Shown here in pieces: positions 26,783 through 35,773 of a DNA stretch of 64,000 nucleotides. The DNA is from Streptomyces sp. NRRL F-5126. Lineage in GTDB: Bacteria > Actinomycetota > Actinomycetes > Streptomycetales > Streptomycetaceae. The stretch's first letter is position 1. Each line of letters opens with the position of its first letter. The notes below the pieces were generated by a model. The model was not told the origin of the DNA. It worked only from the letters and a program-made list of their open reading frames with translations, and did no database searches. The stretch lies in the NCBI RefSeq assembly GCF_000721265.1, contig NZ_JOFZ01000011.1, positions 248,001 to 312,000 of the forward strand, written 5' to 3'. Position numbers and translations under genes: made by a program.

Positions 26783-29107
26783 TCACCCTTGGGCCACGGC
26801 CGCCTGGGGCCTGATGGGGAGGCGGCCGACCGGGCGGCCCGTTGCCGCGCGTACCGCCGAGGCGACCGCGGCCGGGGAGGTGACCACCGGGGCCGCGCTC
26901 GCGGGCTTGGCGCCGAAGGGGGCCACCACGTCGCGTTCCTCCACCAGGTGGACGATGCGGATGTCCGGGGCGTCCAGGGAGGTCGGGAGGGCGTAGCCCG
27001 TGAGGTCGGGGTGGCGCAGGAGGCCGTGGCTGCTGCGGAGGTTCTCGGTGAGGGCGGCGCCGATGCCCTGGGTGACGCCGGCCTCGATGCGGGAGCGCAG
27101 CTGGGCCGGGTTGAGGACGCGGCCGACGTCCTGGGCGACGGCCATCTCGACGACGCGGATCGTGCCGAGTTCGATGTCGACGTCAACGACCGCGCGGATC
27201 GCGCAGAAGGCCAGGCCGACGAAGGCGTCGCCCTGGCCGGAGTCGTCCAGCGGCTCCGTGGGGTGGGGGCGGCACTGGGCGGTGGCCCACAGTTCCTTGC
27301 CGTCCATGGCCTCGGTGACGGTCGTGGAGAGCACCCCGTCGTACGAGGTGATCTTGCCGTCGGCGATCTGGAGCAGCTCGGTCGACATGCCGAGCTTGTG
27401 GGCGAGGGGCTGTAGCAGCTGGGTGCGGACCATCTTGGCCGCGCGTTCCACCGCGCCGCCCGACACCCAGGTGTGGCGGCCGTGGGCGGCGGCGCCTGCC
27501 GGTGGCTGGTCCGTGTCGACAGGCGCCACGTGGACGTCCTCGATGCCCAGTGTCTCCTGGACGATCTGCCGGGCCAGTGTGGCGAATCCCTGGCCGGTGT
27601 CGACGGCCGCGCAGATGACCGTGGCGGCGCCGTCGTGGACCTTGACGGTGGCCGTGGAGACTTCGTCGGTGCCCTCGGCGCCGAGCATGTGGACCACGCC
27701 GAGCGCGTAGCCGACGCCTCGGCGCACCGCTCCCGGCTCGCCCGCGCCCTCCGGGCCGCCGGGCAGCAGCCAGGCCTCTTCCGGGGTGTCCTTGGGGAGT
27801 GTGGGGAGGGGGAAGTCCTTGACCGAGCGGAGGAGTTCGGCCACCGGGGCGGGGCAGGTGACGGTCTGGCCCGTGGGCAGGATGTCGCCGGTCGCGAGGG
27901 TGTTGCGCAGCCGCAACTCGGCCGGGTCGATGCCGAGTTTGGCGGCCAGTTTGTCCATCTGGCCCTCGTATGCGGCGCACACCTGCATGGCGCCCTCGCC
28001 GCGCACGTGGCCCGACGGCGGGTTGTTGGTGCGGACGGCCCAGCCCTCGACGAAGGCGTGCGGCACGGCGTAGGGGCCGCAGGCGAACGCGACGGCGGCG
28101 GCGAGCGATTCGGACGAGGCGTCCGCGTATGCGCCGGCGTCGAGCAGGATCTGCGCCTCGACCTTGACGAGCCGGCCCTCGGTGTCCGCGTGGTGGCGGT
28201 AGCGCAGCAGGGCGGGGTGGCGGTGGGCGTGGCCGAGGAAGGACTCCTCGCGGGTGGCGGCGAGCTTCACCGGGCAGCCGGTGCGCAGGGCGAGCAGGCC
28301 GAGCGGGATGTTGAAGCCGGGGTCCTCGCGGTCGCCGGTGGCGCCGGGTACGCCGGTCACGACGACCTTCACCTGTTCGGGCGGGAGGCCGAAGCAGGCC
28401 GCGGCGAGGTCGCGGTCGGTGTGCGGGTCGGTCGACGCGGTGTAGATCTCGACGCCGCCGTCGGGGCGCGGCACGGCGAGCCCGGCCTCGGCTCCGATGG
28501 GTGCGGGGTCCTGGCGGCCGATGCGGTAGAGGCCCTCGACGACCATGTCGCCCTGCACGGCGGGGTCGCCGTAGCGCAGCGGAATGTGGCGGATCAGGTT
28601 GCCGTCGGGGTGCAGCGGTTCGGCGGCGAACGCCTTCTCGGGGTCGGTGACCGGTTCGAGCACCTCGTACTCGACGGCGACGGCCGCGGCCGCGAGGCGT
28701 GCGGTGTCCGGGTGGTCGGCGGCGATGGCGGCGATGGCCTCGCCGTGGTAGCGCACGAGGTCGGAGGCGAAGACGGGGCGGTCGGCGACGCTCCTGCCGT
28801 ACGAGGAGTCCCCGGGCACGTCCTCGTGCGTCACGACGGCGCGCACGCCGGGCATGGAGGCGGCGGCGGTCGTGTCGATGGAGAGGATGCGCGCGTGCGG
28901 GTGCGGTGAGCGCAGGATCGCCGCCCACAGCAGGCCCTCGGCCCACAGGTCGGCGGCGTAGGGGTAGGTGCCCTCGGTCTTCGCCCGCGCGTCGGCCGGG
29001 GGCAGGGACGCGCCGATGCCGAGGGTCGGCTCCTCGCGTTCCTGGGCTTCGGAAGTGGCGGAGGAGGGCGAGGGGGAGGCGGGTGCGGTGGCCTGGTCGG
29101 TGCTCAC
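26783..29107 (-). CDS. xanthine dehydrogenase-family molybdopterin-binding large subunit, with a degenerate active site
   Basis: 774 aa. The aldehyde oxidase/xanthine dehydrogenase a/b hammerhead (YAADLWAEGLLWAAILRSPHPHARI) is followed by the molybdopterin-binding domain with CAAYEGQMDKLAAKLGIDPAELRLRNTL, DTGQGFATLARQIVQETLG, GGAVERAAKMVR and TQGIGAALTE. Two conserved motifs are altered. The first, usually GGGFGGK, reads GATGDRED. The C-terminal GAKGxGEP, which carries the catalytic Glu, reads GAKPASAAP. Hydroxylase chemistry is thus doubtful. It is the last gene of an FAD / Fe-S / Mo operon with GTGA overlaps. The physiological substrate is unknown. Confidence 0.88.
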   Translation of the reverse strand: MSTDQATAPASPSPSSATSEAQEREEPTLGIGASLPPADARAKTEGTYPYAADLWAEGLLWAAILRSPHPHARILSIDTTAAASMPGVRAVVTHEDVPGDSSYGRSVADRPVFASDLVRYHGEAIAAIAADHPDTARLAAAAVAVEYEVLEPVTDPEKAFAAEPLHPDGNLIRHIPLRYGDPAVQGDMVVEGLYRIGRQDPAPIGAEAGLAVPRPDGGVEIYTASTDPHTDRDLAAACFGLPPEQVKVVVTGVPGATGDREDPGFNIPLGLLALRTGCPVKLAATREESFLGHAHRHPALLRYRHHADTEGRLVKVEAQILLDAGAYADASSESLAAAVAFACGPYAVPHAFVEGWAVRTNNPPSGHVRGEGAMQVCAAYEGQMDKLAAKLGIDPAELRLRNTLATGDILPTGQTVTCPAPVAELLRSVKDFPLPTLPKDTPEEAWLLPGGPEGAGEPGAVRRGVGYALGVVHMLGAEGTDEVSTATVKVHDGAATVICAAVDTGQGFATLARQIVQETLGIEDVHVAPVDTDQPPAGAAAHGRHTWVSGGAVERAAKMVRTQLLQPLAHKLGMSTELLQIADGKITSYDGVLSTTVTEAMDGKELWATAQCRPHPTEPLDDSGQGDAFVGLAFCAIRAVVDVDIELGTIRVVEMAVAQDVGRVLNPAQLRSRIEAGVTQGIGAALTENLRSSHGLLRHPDLTGYALPTSLDAPDIRIVHLVEERDVVAPFGAKPASAAPVVTSPAAVASAVRAATGRPVGRLPIRPQAAVAQG

Positions 29108-31212
29108 GCCATGCCTCCTTCGTTCGTCCGGGGGTCGTGGGCGCCGTGGAAGCCGCCCGCTCCCGGTGGTGCCTGGTGGGGGATTCGCCCGTCCGTGGTG
29201 GGCCCTTCGGGGGCGTCGGAGGGTGCGGCGGCGGCCTCGGCCAGTGCGGCGCGGCCCGCGACGACCTCGCTGACGGCTTCGAGCACGCCGCGGTAGCCGG
29301 AGCAGCGGCAGAGGTTGCCGCTGAGTGCTTGGCGTGTCTCCAGTTCGCTGGGGGCGTGGTTGCCCTCAAGGAGGTCGTGCACGGTCATGGCCATGCCGGG
29401 CACGCAGAAGCCGCACTGCACGGCGCCGCTCGCGGCCAGTGCCCGCTGCACGTCGGACGGTTCGCCGTCGGTGGCGAGCCCCTCGACGGTGCGGACCTCG
29501 GACCCGGCGGCGGTCGCAGCCGGCACCAGGCAGGAGGCGACGAGCCTGCCGTCGACCTGGACGTTGCACGCGCCGCACTCGCCCTGGGAGCAGCCGTCCT
29601 TGGCGCCGGCGAGGCCGAGGCGCTCGCGCAGGACGTAGAGCAGCGACTCGCCGATCCAGGCGTCGTTGACGGGCCGCTCCTGGCCGTTGACGCGCAGGGA
29701 GTAGGAGCAGGAGGGGTGTTCGACGGTGTCGGTGCCGATGGTGAGCTGCTCGGGCATGGGCGCCGGTTCTGAGGCCGGTTCGACCGCCGGCTCGGATACC
29801 CCTGCGAGGGGTTCGGGGGCCGTGTCGGCCGCGGCCGCGGCGCCGGTGTCGGCGTCCGCGTCCGCCCCTGTGGCCGTCCGCGGGTCGGGCTCCGGTTCTG
29901 GCGCGTCGTCCGCCGCGAACGCGGGCTCGTACGGCGCCCGTGCGCCGGGCTCCGGCTCGTCCGCGACCGGGGCGGGCGGTCCGGCCGTCGGCTCGTCCGC
30001 CGGGGGCTCCTCCGGGTACTCCTCCGGCTCCGCGGGCCCGTCCTGCCCGTCCTGCCCGTCCAGTCGGGCCGGGGCTTCCTCCGTTACGTGCTCCGCGGTG
30101 CCATGCTCCCCGGCACCCGCTGCGGCGTGTTCGGCTTCCCCGCCGTCGGCCGTGGGCTCGTCGGCCGCCCACTCGGGCGCGCCGTCCGTCCCTGCGCGGT
30201 CCTGCGCCGCGGCGGCCGCCGTGGGGGCCCAGAACTGCTGGGCTGCGTCGGGACCGTGCGGGGCCGGCGGCGCCTGGTGCGCCTGGTGCGGCTGCACGGG
30301 CTCCGGGTCCGGCCCGGACTCGGGCCCGGGTGCCGGCTCGGGGTCGGTCGCCCAGGGGGCGCGGGCCCCGCCGGGAAGGGTGGCCGGGGGCGCGACGCCC
30401 GCGTTCCACGGGGACGCCGCGAGCGCGGCGCTCAACTCGCCCGAGTCGTCGGCCACCTCGCCGGTGGCGAGCGGGATGCGCCACTGCCCGGTGTGGGCGG
30501 GGGGCTCGTGTGCCGCGGGCGGCTCGGGGGGCGCGTCGTGGGGGGCGGCGGGGCCTGATTCGCCGAGGGCCTCGGTGAAGTTCCAGTGCGCCGTCGCGTG
30601 CGGGTCCTGGGAGTGCGGGTCGTGCGACTGCGAGGCGCGCGGGTCCTGCGGCTGCGAGGCGTGCGGGTAGCCCTGCCCGGGCCCGTCGTGCGGCTGCTCC
30701 TGCCCGTACGGGTCCTGGTCCCGCGGCTCGTACCCGTAGGAGCCCTGGCCGTAGGCGTCCGCCTGCGCGTAGGGGGCGTGGGCGTACGGGTCCTGGCCGT
30801 ACGGGCCCTGCGCGTAGGGGACCTGGCCGTACGGGTCGCCGCCGTACGGCTGCTGCGCTGCCTGCCGGTCGTCGGCCTGGGCCTGCGTCTGGCCCTGCTC
30901 GTCGACGGTCGCGCCGTGCTGCGCTGCCTGCGGGTCGGGCGCGCCCCAGGTGCCCGCGACGGACGGGTCGGGCTGGAGTGGTGTGATCATCGGCGGCACG
31001 TAGCCGTGGCCGGGCGCGGCGAGCGGCGCGTCCGCGCCGTCCTCGGGCGGCAGTTGGACGAAGGCGGTGGCCTCCGCGTCGTACTCGCCGCCGTGCGGCA
31101 CGGGCTGCCAGCCGCCCTGGTCGCCCTGGCCGCCGGGGTCGGGCTCCGGCCATTCGCCGGTGGGGCGGGCGCTGTTCCGGCCGCCCGCGCCTGGTGTTTC
31201 GTTGTCGGTCAC
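29104..31212 (-). CDS. [2Fe-2S]-binding subunit of a molybdenum hydroxylase with a very long low-complexity N-terminus
   Basis: 702 aa from GTG 31212 (GGGGAGGG 7 nt upstream, GTGA overlap with the FAD gene). The C-terminal ~200 residues are a canonical Fe-S subunit: a plant-type cluster in CSQGECGAC with a later Cys in VASC, and a second cluster in QCGFCVPGM plus NLCRCSGYRG. Family members are normally about 160-200 aa. Here about 490 residues precede the domain. They are rich in Pro, Gly, Gln, Tyr, Glu and Ala, with tyrosine repeats such as DPYGQ, VPYAQ, GPYGQ and DPYAH, and are predicted disordered and probably membrane-peripheral. No domain is recognisable in the extension. Confidence 0.9.
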   Translation of the reverse strand: MTDNETPGAGGRNSARPTGEWPEPDPGGQGDQGGWQPVPHGGEYDAEATAFVQLPPEDGADAPLAAPGHGYVPPMITPLQPDPSVAGTWGAPDPQAAQHGATVDEQGQTQAQADDRQAAQQPYGGDPYGQVPYAQGPYGQDPYAHAPYAQADAYGQGSYGYEPRDQDPYGQEQPHDGPGQGYPHASQPQDPRASQSHDPHSQDPHATAHWNFTEALGESGPAAPHDAPPEPPAAHEPPAHTGQWRIPLATGEVADDSGELSAALAASPWNAGVAPPATLPGGARAPWATDPEPAPGPESGPDPEPVQPHQAHQAPPAPHGPDAAQQFWAPTAAAAAQDRAGTDGAPEWAADEPTADGGEAEHAAAGAGEHGTAEHVTEEAPARLDGQDGQDGPAEPEEYPEEPPADEPTAGPPAPVADEPEPGARAPYEPAFAADDAPEPEPDPRTATGADADADTGAAAAADTAPEPLAGVSEPAVEPASEPAPMPEQLTIGTDTVEHPSCSYSLRVNGQERPVNDAWIGESLLYVLRERLGLAGAKDGCSQGECGACNVQVDGRLVASCLVPAATAAGSEVRTVEGLATDGEPSDVQRALAASGAVQCGFCVPGMAMTVHDLLEGNHAPSELETRQALSGNLCRCSGYRGVLEAVSEVVAGRAALAEAAAAPSDAPEGPTTDGRIPHQAPPGAGGFHGAHDPRTNEGGMA

Positions 31213-32105
31213 GAGAGCGCCCTCCCCAGTGCTCGCCGGGCCAGCGTGGCGACGGTACGCCGCAGGTGCAGTACGGCGGGCGAGGGCTGCGGCGCCTCTC
31301 CCCCGTCGGCGGGCGGCAGCGGGTCGGGGACGCAGGCGGCGGCGACGTACTCGCCGAAGGCCGCGAGCGCTTCCTGGGTGAGCCCGCGCGCGCCGTCCCA
31401 GTCGATGAGCGACGCGATCCACCGCTCGGCCTCCAAGGGCCGCAGCGGCATGGGCGCGACGGCGCCGACCGCGCACCGCACTCCGCGTCTCGCGGGATCG
31501 AGCACGACGGCGACCGAGGTGGTGGCGCGGCCTGGGCCGGTGCGCGCGGTCGCCTTGAGGTAGACCTGCGGGGCGTGCAGGAGCGGTACCCGGACGAAGC
31601 CGATGAGTTCGGCGGGCGCGAGCATCTCGCGCCCCGCGAGCAGGTGGGTGACGGGGATTTCGCGGCGCGCGCCGCCCGGACCGGCGACGACGAGGGCGGC
31701 CTCCAGCGCGGCGAGGACCGGCAGGGTGTCACCTGCGGGAGCGGCGGTGGCGATGTTGCCGCCGAGCGTGCCGGCGTTGCGGATCTGCGGCGGGCCCGCG
31801 GCGCGCGCGGACGCGGCGAGTGCGGGGATGAGCGCGGCGAAGTCGGGGCGTCCCATGCGCGCGTGCGTGAGGCCCGCGCCGAGCAGCGCGTGGCCGTCCT
31901 GGTAGTGCCAGCCGCGCAGTTCGCTCATGCGTCCGAGCCCGACGAGCGCGGCGGGCCGAAGCAGCCCCTTGTTGACGGAGGCCATGAGGTCCGTCCCACC
32001 TGCGACAGGCACTGCGGCGGGCATGGCCGCGAGCGCCGCAACGGCCTCGTCGAGCGAGGCCGGCAGCGTCACGGACTGTGCTGTCTGCGGTGCGTGCGTG
32101 GTCAA
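31209..32105 (-). CDS. FAD-binding subunit of a molybdenum hydroxylase (CoxM/xanthine dehydrogenase medium-subunit type)
   Basis: 298 aa from TTG 32105; GGGG lies about 8 nt upstream, and the longer frame upstream is Cys/Arg-rich and unlike the family. FAD-binding motifs are AGGTDLMASVNKG near residue 37 and AGPPQIRNAGTLGGNIATAAPAGDTLPVLAALEA near residue 110. LAGREMLAPAELIGFVRVPL and the CO-dehydrogenase flavoprotein C-terminal domain follow. It is the first gene of the three-gene operon, translationally coupled to the Fe-S subunit. Confidence 0.92.
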   Translation of the reverse strand: MTTHAPQTAQSVTLPASLDEAVAALAAMPAAVPVAGGTDLMASVNKGLLRPAALVGLGRMSELRGWHYQDGHALLGAGLTHARMGRPDFAALIPALAASARAAGPPQIRNAGTLGGNIATAAPAGDTLPVLAALEAALVVAGPGGARREIPVTHLLAGREMLAPAELIGFVRVPLLHAPQVYLKATARTGPGRATTSVAVVLDPARRGVRCAVGAVAPMPLRPLEAERWIASLIDWDGARGLTQEALAAFGEYVAAACVPDPLPPADGGEAPQPSPAVLHLRRTVATLARRALGRALS

Positions 32106-32368
32106 CCCAGCTGCCCCTTTCCGGTGTCCCCGGCAGTCCCGCCTGTGTGCCGTACCGTACGTGCTCACAGGCCGGACGTGGCAACTCTGGCACATCTTCG
32201 GGGCAGCCCGACGCGAGGGTCCACGAAGGGCGCATTCGCCCCTTACCCGAGGAACGCCGGATTCGCCCCGCCTTCAGCGTATCGGGCGGAACGCGGTATT
32301 CCCGGGCTGACGTGGGTACTTGTGCGGCTTGTGCGCCCACCGCGACTCATGCGTCCGCACGCGCCGCC

Positions 32369-34087
32369 TCACACGCTCGGGGGTGTTCCTTCGCGCGGGC
32401 GGCCGAGTACGCCGGGGCGGCGCTGCCAGGGCAGCGGGCCCGACGGCGGCCGGTAGGCGACGCCGAGCGCGTCGAGACGGCGGTAGTGCTCGGCCATGCG
32501 CTGTTCGAAGCCGGCGAAGTCCCGTTCGGCCGGGGCGCCGAGCGACGACCACACGCCCTCGGCGAACGCGGCGAGGCGCGGGAAGACCTGGTAGTCGATC
32601 CGGCCCATGTCCTGCATGACCTCGGTCCACACGTTGGCCTGGGCGCCGAGTACGCGCCGCGCCTCGGAGGCGTCCAGTTCCTCGGGGACGGGTTCGAAGC
32701 GGTAGACGTCCTCCAGGGTGCGCACGTAGCCGATCGGCATGGGTTCGTCGCCGCCCGGCGCCTGCCGGTGGTCGAAGTACACGTGCTGCTCGGGGCACAT
32801 GACCACGTCGTGGCCCGCCCTGGCCGCCGCGACGCCGCCGCCGTAGCCGCGCCACGACGAGACGGCGGCGCCGGGGGCGAGGCCGCCCTCCAGGATCTCG
32901 TCCCAGCCGATCAGGCGGCGTCCGCGCGCGGTCAGCCAGGTGTCGAAGTGCCTGATGAACCAGGCCTGCAGCTCGTACTCGTCGCCGAGGCCCTGCTCGG
33001 CGATGCGTTCGCGTGCGGCGGCGGACTCCTTCCACTGCTCCTTGGGGCACTCGTCGCCGCCGACGTGGATGTAGCGCGACGGGAAGAGTTCGAGCACCTC
33101 TTCGAAGACTCCCTCGTAGAAGCGCAGGACGGCGTCGGTGGGGGCGAGGATGTTCGAGTTGACGCCCCAGGTGTCCCAGACGCCGAGCGCGGACGTGTCG
33201 ACGGCATCGGCGTTGCCGAGCTCCGGGTACGCGGCGATGGCGGCCTGCGAGTGGCCGGGCACGTCGATCTCGGGCACGACGGTGATGTGCCGCTCGGCCG
33301 CGTACGCGACGATCTCGCGGATGTCGTCCTGCGTGTAGAAGCCGCCGTGCGGGGTCTCGCTCCACAGTTCGGACGCGCGGTGGCCCCACTTGGTGCGCGG
33401 GCGCCAGGCGCCGACCTCGGTCAGGCGCGGGTGGCGGCGGATCTCCAGGCGCCAGCCCTGGTCGTCGGTGAGGTGGAGGTGGAGGACGTTCAGCTTGTGC
33501 GCCGCGAGCAGGTCCAGGTAGCGCAGCACGCCTTCCTTGGGCGTGAAGTGGCGTGCGACGTCGAGCATCAGGCCGCGCCAGCCGAAGCGCGGGCCGTCCT
33601 CGACGGCGACGGCGGGCAGCCGCCAGACGCGGCCCGGGTCGAGCGGCGCGCGGCGGAAGGCGTCGGGGCCGAGCAGCTGGCGCAGGGTCTGGGCGCCCCA
33701 GAAGACGCCGGCCGGACCGCCGCCCTCGATGGTTACGGCGGGCGCGCCGTCGCCGCGGCCGGGGGGCGCGGTGGTGAGGGTGTACGCCTCGGGGCCGCGG
33801 GCTGCGGCGAGGTCCGCGTCGACGCGCAGGACGATCCGGGCATGTCCCGCACCGCCCGCGCCGTCCGTGGCGCCCGCACCGCCGGGCGCGGCGGCGTCCG
33901 CGAGCGGCAGGCCGGTCGCGGCGCCCAGCGTCGCGCGCAGCCAGCGCGCTGTCGCCTCCGTCCCTGGCCCGGCGTCCACGCGCAGTCCCGCCGGGACGGC
34001 GAAGTCCCCGCCGCCTGCGCGCGCGGCGCCTGGGGCGGGGATCAGTGCCGGGTGAGCGGTGTCCGGGGTCGCGGGGTGTGTCGCCAT
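32369..34087 (-). CDS. GH20 beta-N-acetylhexosaminidase
   Basis: 572 aa from ATG 34087 (GGAGGAG just upstream). It has no signal peptide, so it is cytoplasmic. The N-terminal GH20b domain is followed by the catalytic barrel: GWRGLMLDVARHF, LLAAHKLNVLHLHLTDDQGWRLEI, and the Asp-Glu pair in HVGGDECPKEQW (substrate-assisted catalysis). Trp-rich loops (NVWTEVM) form the subsite. It would release GlcNAc from imported chitooligosaccharides or muropeptides. A dre-like DasR site lies about 52 bp upstream, suggesting GlcNAc-responsive control. Confidence 0.93.
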   Translation of the reverse strand: MATHPATPDTAHPALIPAPGAARAGGGDFAVPAGLRVDAGPGTEATARWLRATLGAATGLPLADAAAPGGAGATDGAGGAGHARIVLRVDADLAAARGPEAYTLTTAPPGRGDGAPAVTIEGGGPAGVFWGAQTLRQLLGPDAFRRAPLDPGRVWRLPAVAVEDGPRFGWRGLMLDVARHFTPKEGVLRYLDLLAAHKLNVLHLHLTDDQGWRLEIRRHPRLTEVGAWRPRTKWGHRASELWSETPHGGFYTQDDIREIVAYAAERHITVVPEIDVPGHSQAAIAAYPELGNADAVDTSALGVWDTWGVNSNILAPTDAVLRFYEGVFEEVLELFPSRYIHVGGDECPKEQWKESAAARERIAEQGLGDEYELQAWFIRHFDTWLTARGRRLIGWDEILEGGLAPGAAVSSWRGYGGGVAAARAGHDVVMCPEQHVYFDHRQAPGGDEPMPIGYVRTLEDVYRFEPVPEELDASEARRVLGAQANVWTEVMQDMGRIDYQVFPRLAAFAEGVWSSLGAPAERDFAGFEQRMAEHYRRLDALGVAYRPPSGPLPWQRRPGVLGRPREGTPPSV

Positions 34088-34138
34088 TGCTCCTCCGCCG
34101 AGTGGTCGGGCCGACCGGTGCGGACCGGACGGGCCCGA

Positions 34139-34154
34139 ACAGGTCTGTACCAAT
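34139..34154 (-). promoter_or_regulatory. dre-like DasR operator upstream of the hexosaminidase gene
   Basis: Minus-strand ATTGGTACAGACCTGT matches 12 of 16 positions of the dre consensus ACTGGTCTAGACCACT, with both TGGT and AGACC halves intact. DasR is the GlcNAc regulator of Streptomyces. The position, 52 bp from the ATG, suits repression. Confidence 0.55.
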
Positions 34155-34529
34155 TACGAAAGACCAGCACACGGAGGCGGATACGGCAAGGGCGCCCGGG
34201 CGAGCCCGCCCGGGCGCGCAGGGCAAGGGCAAGCCCCGGGCGGGATCCACGACGGCGCCGCGAGACCGGGCACGGGAGAGCACCTGACGGACCCGCACGT
34301 CCGACGGCACGGACGCGGCGACGGCCCCGGCGGTGTCCGTCGTCGCGCTGAGCAGACCGGGGTCCACCATCGCGTCGCCCACCAGCACGGTGCGGTCGGC
34401 GGGCCCTTCACTGCACGGTTGAGCCGGAAGAGGGCAAGCGTTCGCGCGGGCTGCGGCCGGGAAGCTCCGGCCGCGCGGGGCGCCCGGGCCCCGGGCGGAA
34501 CAGCGCGGCCCGGGCGTCCCGCGGCGGCG
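34155..34529. other. region upstream of the hexosaminidase, no supported gene
   Basis: Mostly GC-rich sequence with proline/arginine-type frames in several registers. A minus-strand frame beginning MLVGDAMVDPGLLSATT near 34388 lacks a ribosome site and runs into the hexosaminidase gene in another frame. It may be a decayed gene remnant, but I cannot name a parent family. Confidence 0.4.
34453..34474 (-). terminator. hairpin downstream of the DUF3039 gene
   Basis: A perfect 8-bp stem GCGGCCGG / CCGGCCGC around the loop GAAGCT, about 55 bp past the DUF3039 stop on the minus strand. Confidence 0.6.
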
Positions 34530-34835
34530 CTACTTCTTGCCGCTCCTGTCGCCGCCCTTGCCCTTGTCCTTGTCGCCCTCGCCACCGGGGCCCATGGACT
34601 CGTAGATCTCCTTGCACATCGGGCAGACCGGGTACTTCTTGGGGTCGCGCCCCGGTACCCACACCTTGCCGCACAGTGCCACCACGGGGGTGCCCTCCAG
34701 GGCACTCGCCATGATCTTGTCCTTCTGGACGTAGTGGGCGAAGCGCTCGTGGTCGCCGTCGCCTCGCGACACCTGCGGTGTCGGCTCCACGAGGGTGCCC
34801 GTACCTGCCCCGCGCTCGGGCTCAAGAGTGCTCAT
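34530..34835 (-). CDS. DUF3039 zinc-binding-like small protein
   Basis: 101 aa. The family is conserved in actinobacteria, of unknown function. It contains Cys in VALCGKVWVPGRDPKKYPVCPMCKEIY, a CxnCPxC set that could bind zinc. The middle is GDGDHERFAHYVQKDKIMASALEGTPVVA; the C-terminus is a Lys/Gly-rich tail ending SGKK. ATG 34835 was chosen; a TTG three codons upstream (34844) is possible. It is followed by YqgE and MurA genes in the conserved Streptomyces order. Confidence 0.88.
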   Translation of the reverse strand: MSTLEPERGAGTGTLVEPTPQVSRGDGDHERFAHYVQKDKIMASALEGTPVVALCGKVWVPGRDPKKYPVCPMCKEIYESMGPGGEGDKDKGKGGDRSGKK

Positions 34836-34945
34836 AACAGCCAAGAGTACTCATCGGCCGTGGTTTTCCCGGAGGGCGGGTGGAAGCACTCCGCAGCCGG
34901 GCGCTCACGCTTTCGCGCCGCCGCCGGTCGGGCGAGGGGCGCCCG

Positions 34946-35506
34946 TCAGTTGAGCGATGGATCGTCCGGGTATGTCGCGACCATGGCGAGCTCGCCCCGC
35001 TGCCTGCGCAGGACGGCGCGCCACAGCGCCTCGGGGTGCGGCGAGGACACGTCGCCCGGCTCCGACTCCACCACGTACCAGGCGCCCTTCTTCAGCTCGC
35101 GCTCCAGCTGGCCCGGGCCCCACCCCGCGTACCCGGCGAAGATCCGCAGCGAGCCGAGCGCACGCGCCAGCAGCTCGGGCGGGGTCTCCAGGTCGACGAG
35201 GCCGATCGCGCCGTGCACCCTGCGCCAGCCGATGGGGCCCTCCTCGCCCGGGATGACGGCGAGCGCGAGCGCCGAGTCGAGCGAGACGGGGCCGCCCTGG
35301 AAGACCACGCCCGGGTCGCCCGTGTGCTCGGCCCACGGCTGAAGGATGTCCGCGACGTCGACCGGGGTGGGGCGGTTGAGCACCACGCCGAGCGAGCCCT
35401 CCCCGTCGTGGTCGAGCAGGAGGACGACCGCCCGGTCGAAGTTCGGATCCGCCAGGGCCGGTGTGGCGACGAGCAACCGCCCTGTGAGCGAGGACACCTC
35501 GGTCAT
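34946..35506 (-). CDS. YqgE/AlgH family protein (DUF179)
   Basis: 186 aa from ATG 35506. The family core is visible: LTGRLLVATPALADPNFDRAVVLLLDHDGEGSLGVVLNRPT, then VFQGGPVSLDSALALAV and RIFAGYAGWGPGQLERELKKGAWYVVE. These are small soluble proteins of unclear role. It is divergent from murA across about 270 bp. Confidence 0.95.
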   Translation of the reverse strand: MTEVSSLTGRLLVATPALADPNFDRAVVLLLDHDGEGSLGVVLNRPTPVDVADILQPWAEHTGDPGVVFQGGPVSLDSALALAVIPGEEGPIGWRRVHGAIGLVDLETPPELLARALGSLRIFAGYAGWGPGQLERELKKGAWYVVESEPGDVSSPHPEALWRAVLRRQRGELAMVATYPDDPSLN

Positions 35507-35773
35507 GCGACACATGATCCCGCATCCCGCGCTCCCGTGGGCACGCGCGTACGCGGCGCGTGTGCGCGCAGTTCAGGGTGCACGGGGAGCGCGGACGGCA
35601 ACTCCCGTGCCGGCGACCACCCGTGAGCGCCGCCGCACGCAGGGTGTTGTGCCGAAGTCATTACGTTCCCGACCCCTGCGCAGGCCTACGGAGGGGGGTC
35701 CGGCGCGCCTTACGCTTGTGCGGGCCGTATGTTCGGCCCACCCCCCGCCCGCCCACTCCGGAACGCGAGATTC

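Noticed and set aside
34155..34388. Minus-strand frame beginning MLVGDAMVDPGLLSATT
   Set aside because: No ribosome site, no recognised domain, and the frame turns into Arg/Pro-rich shadow sequence. It could be a remnant but nothing supports a gene call.
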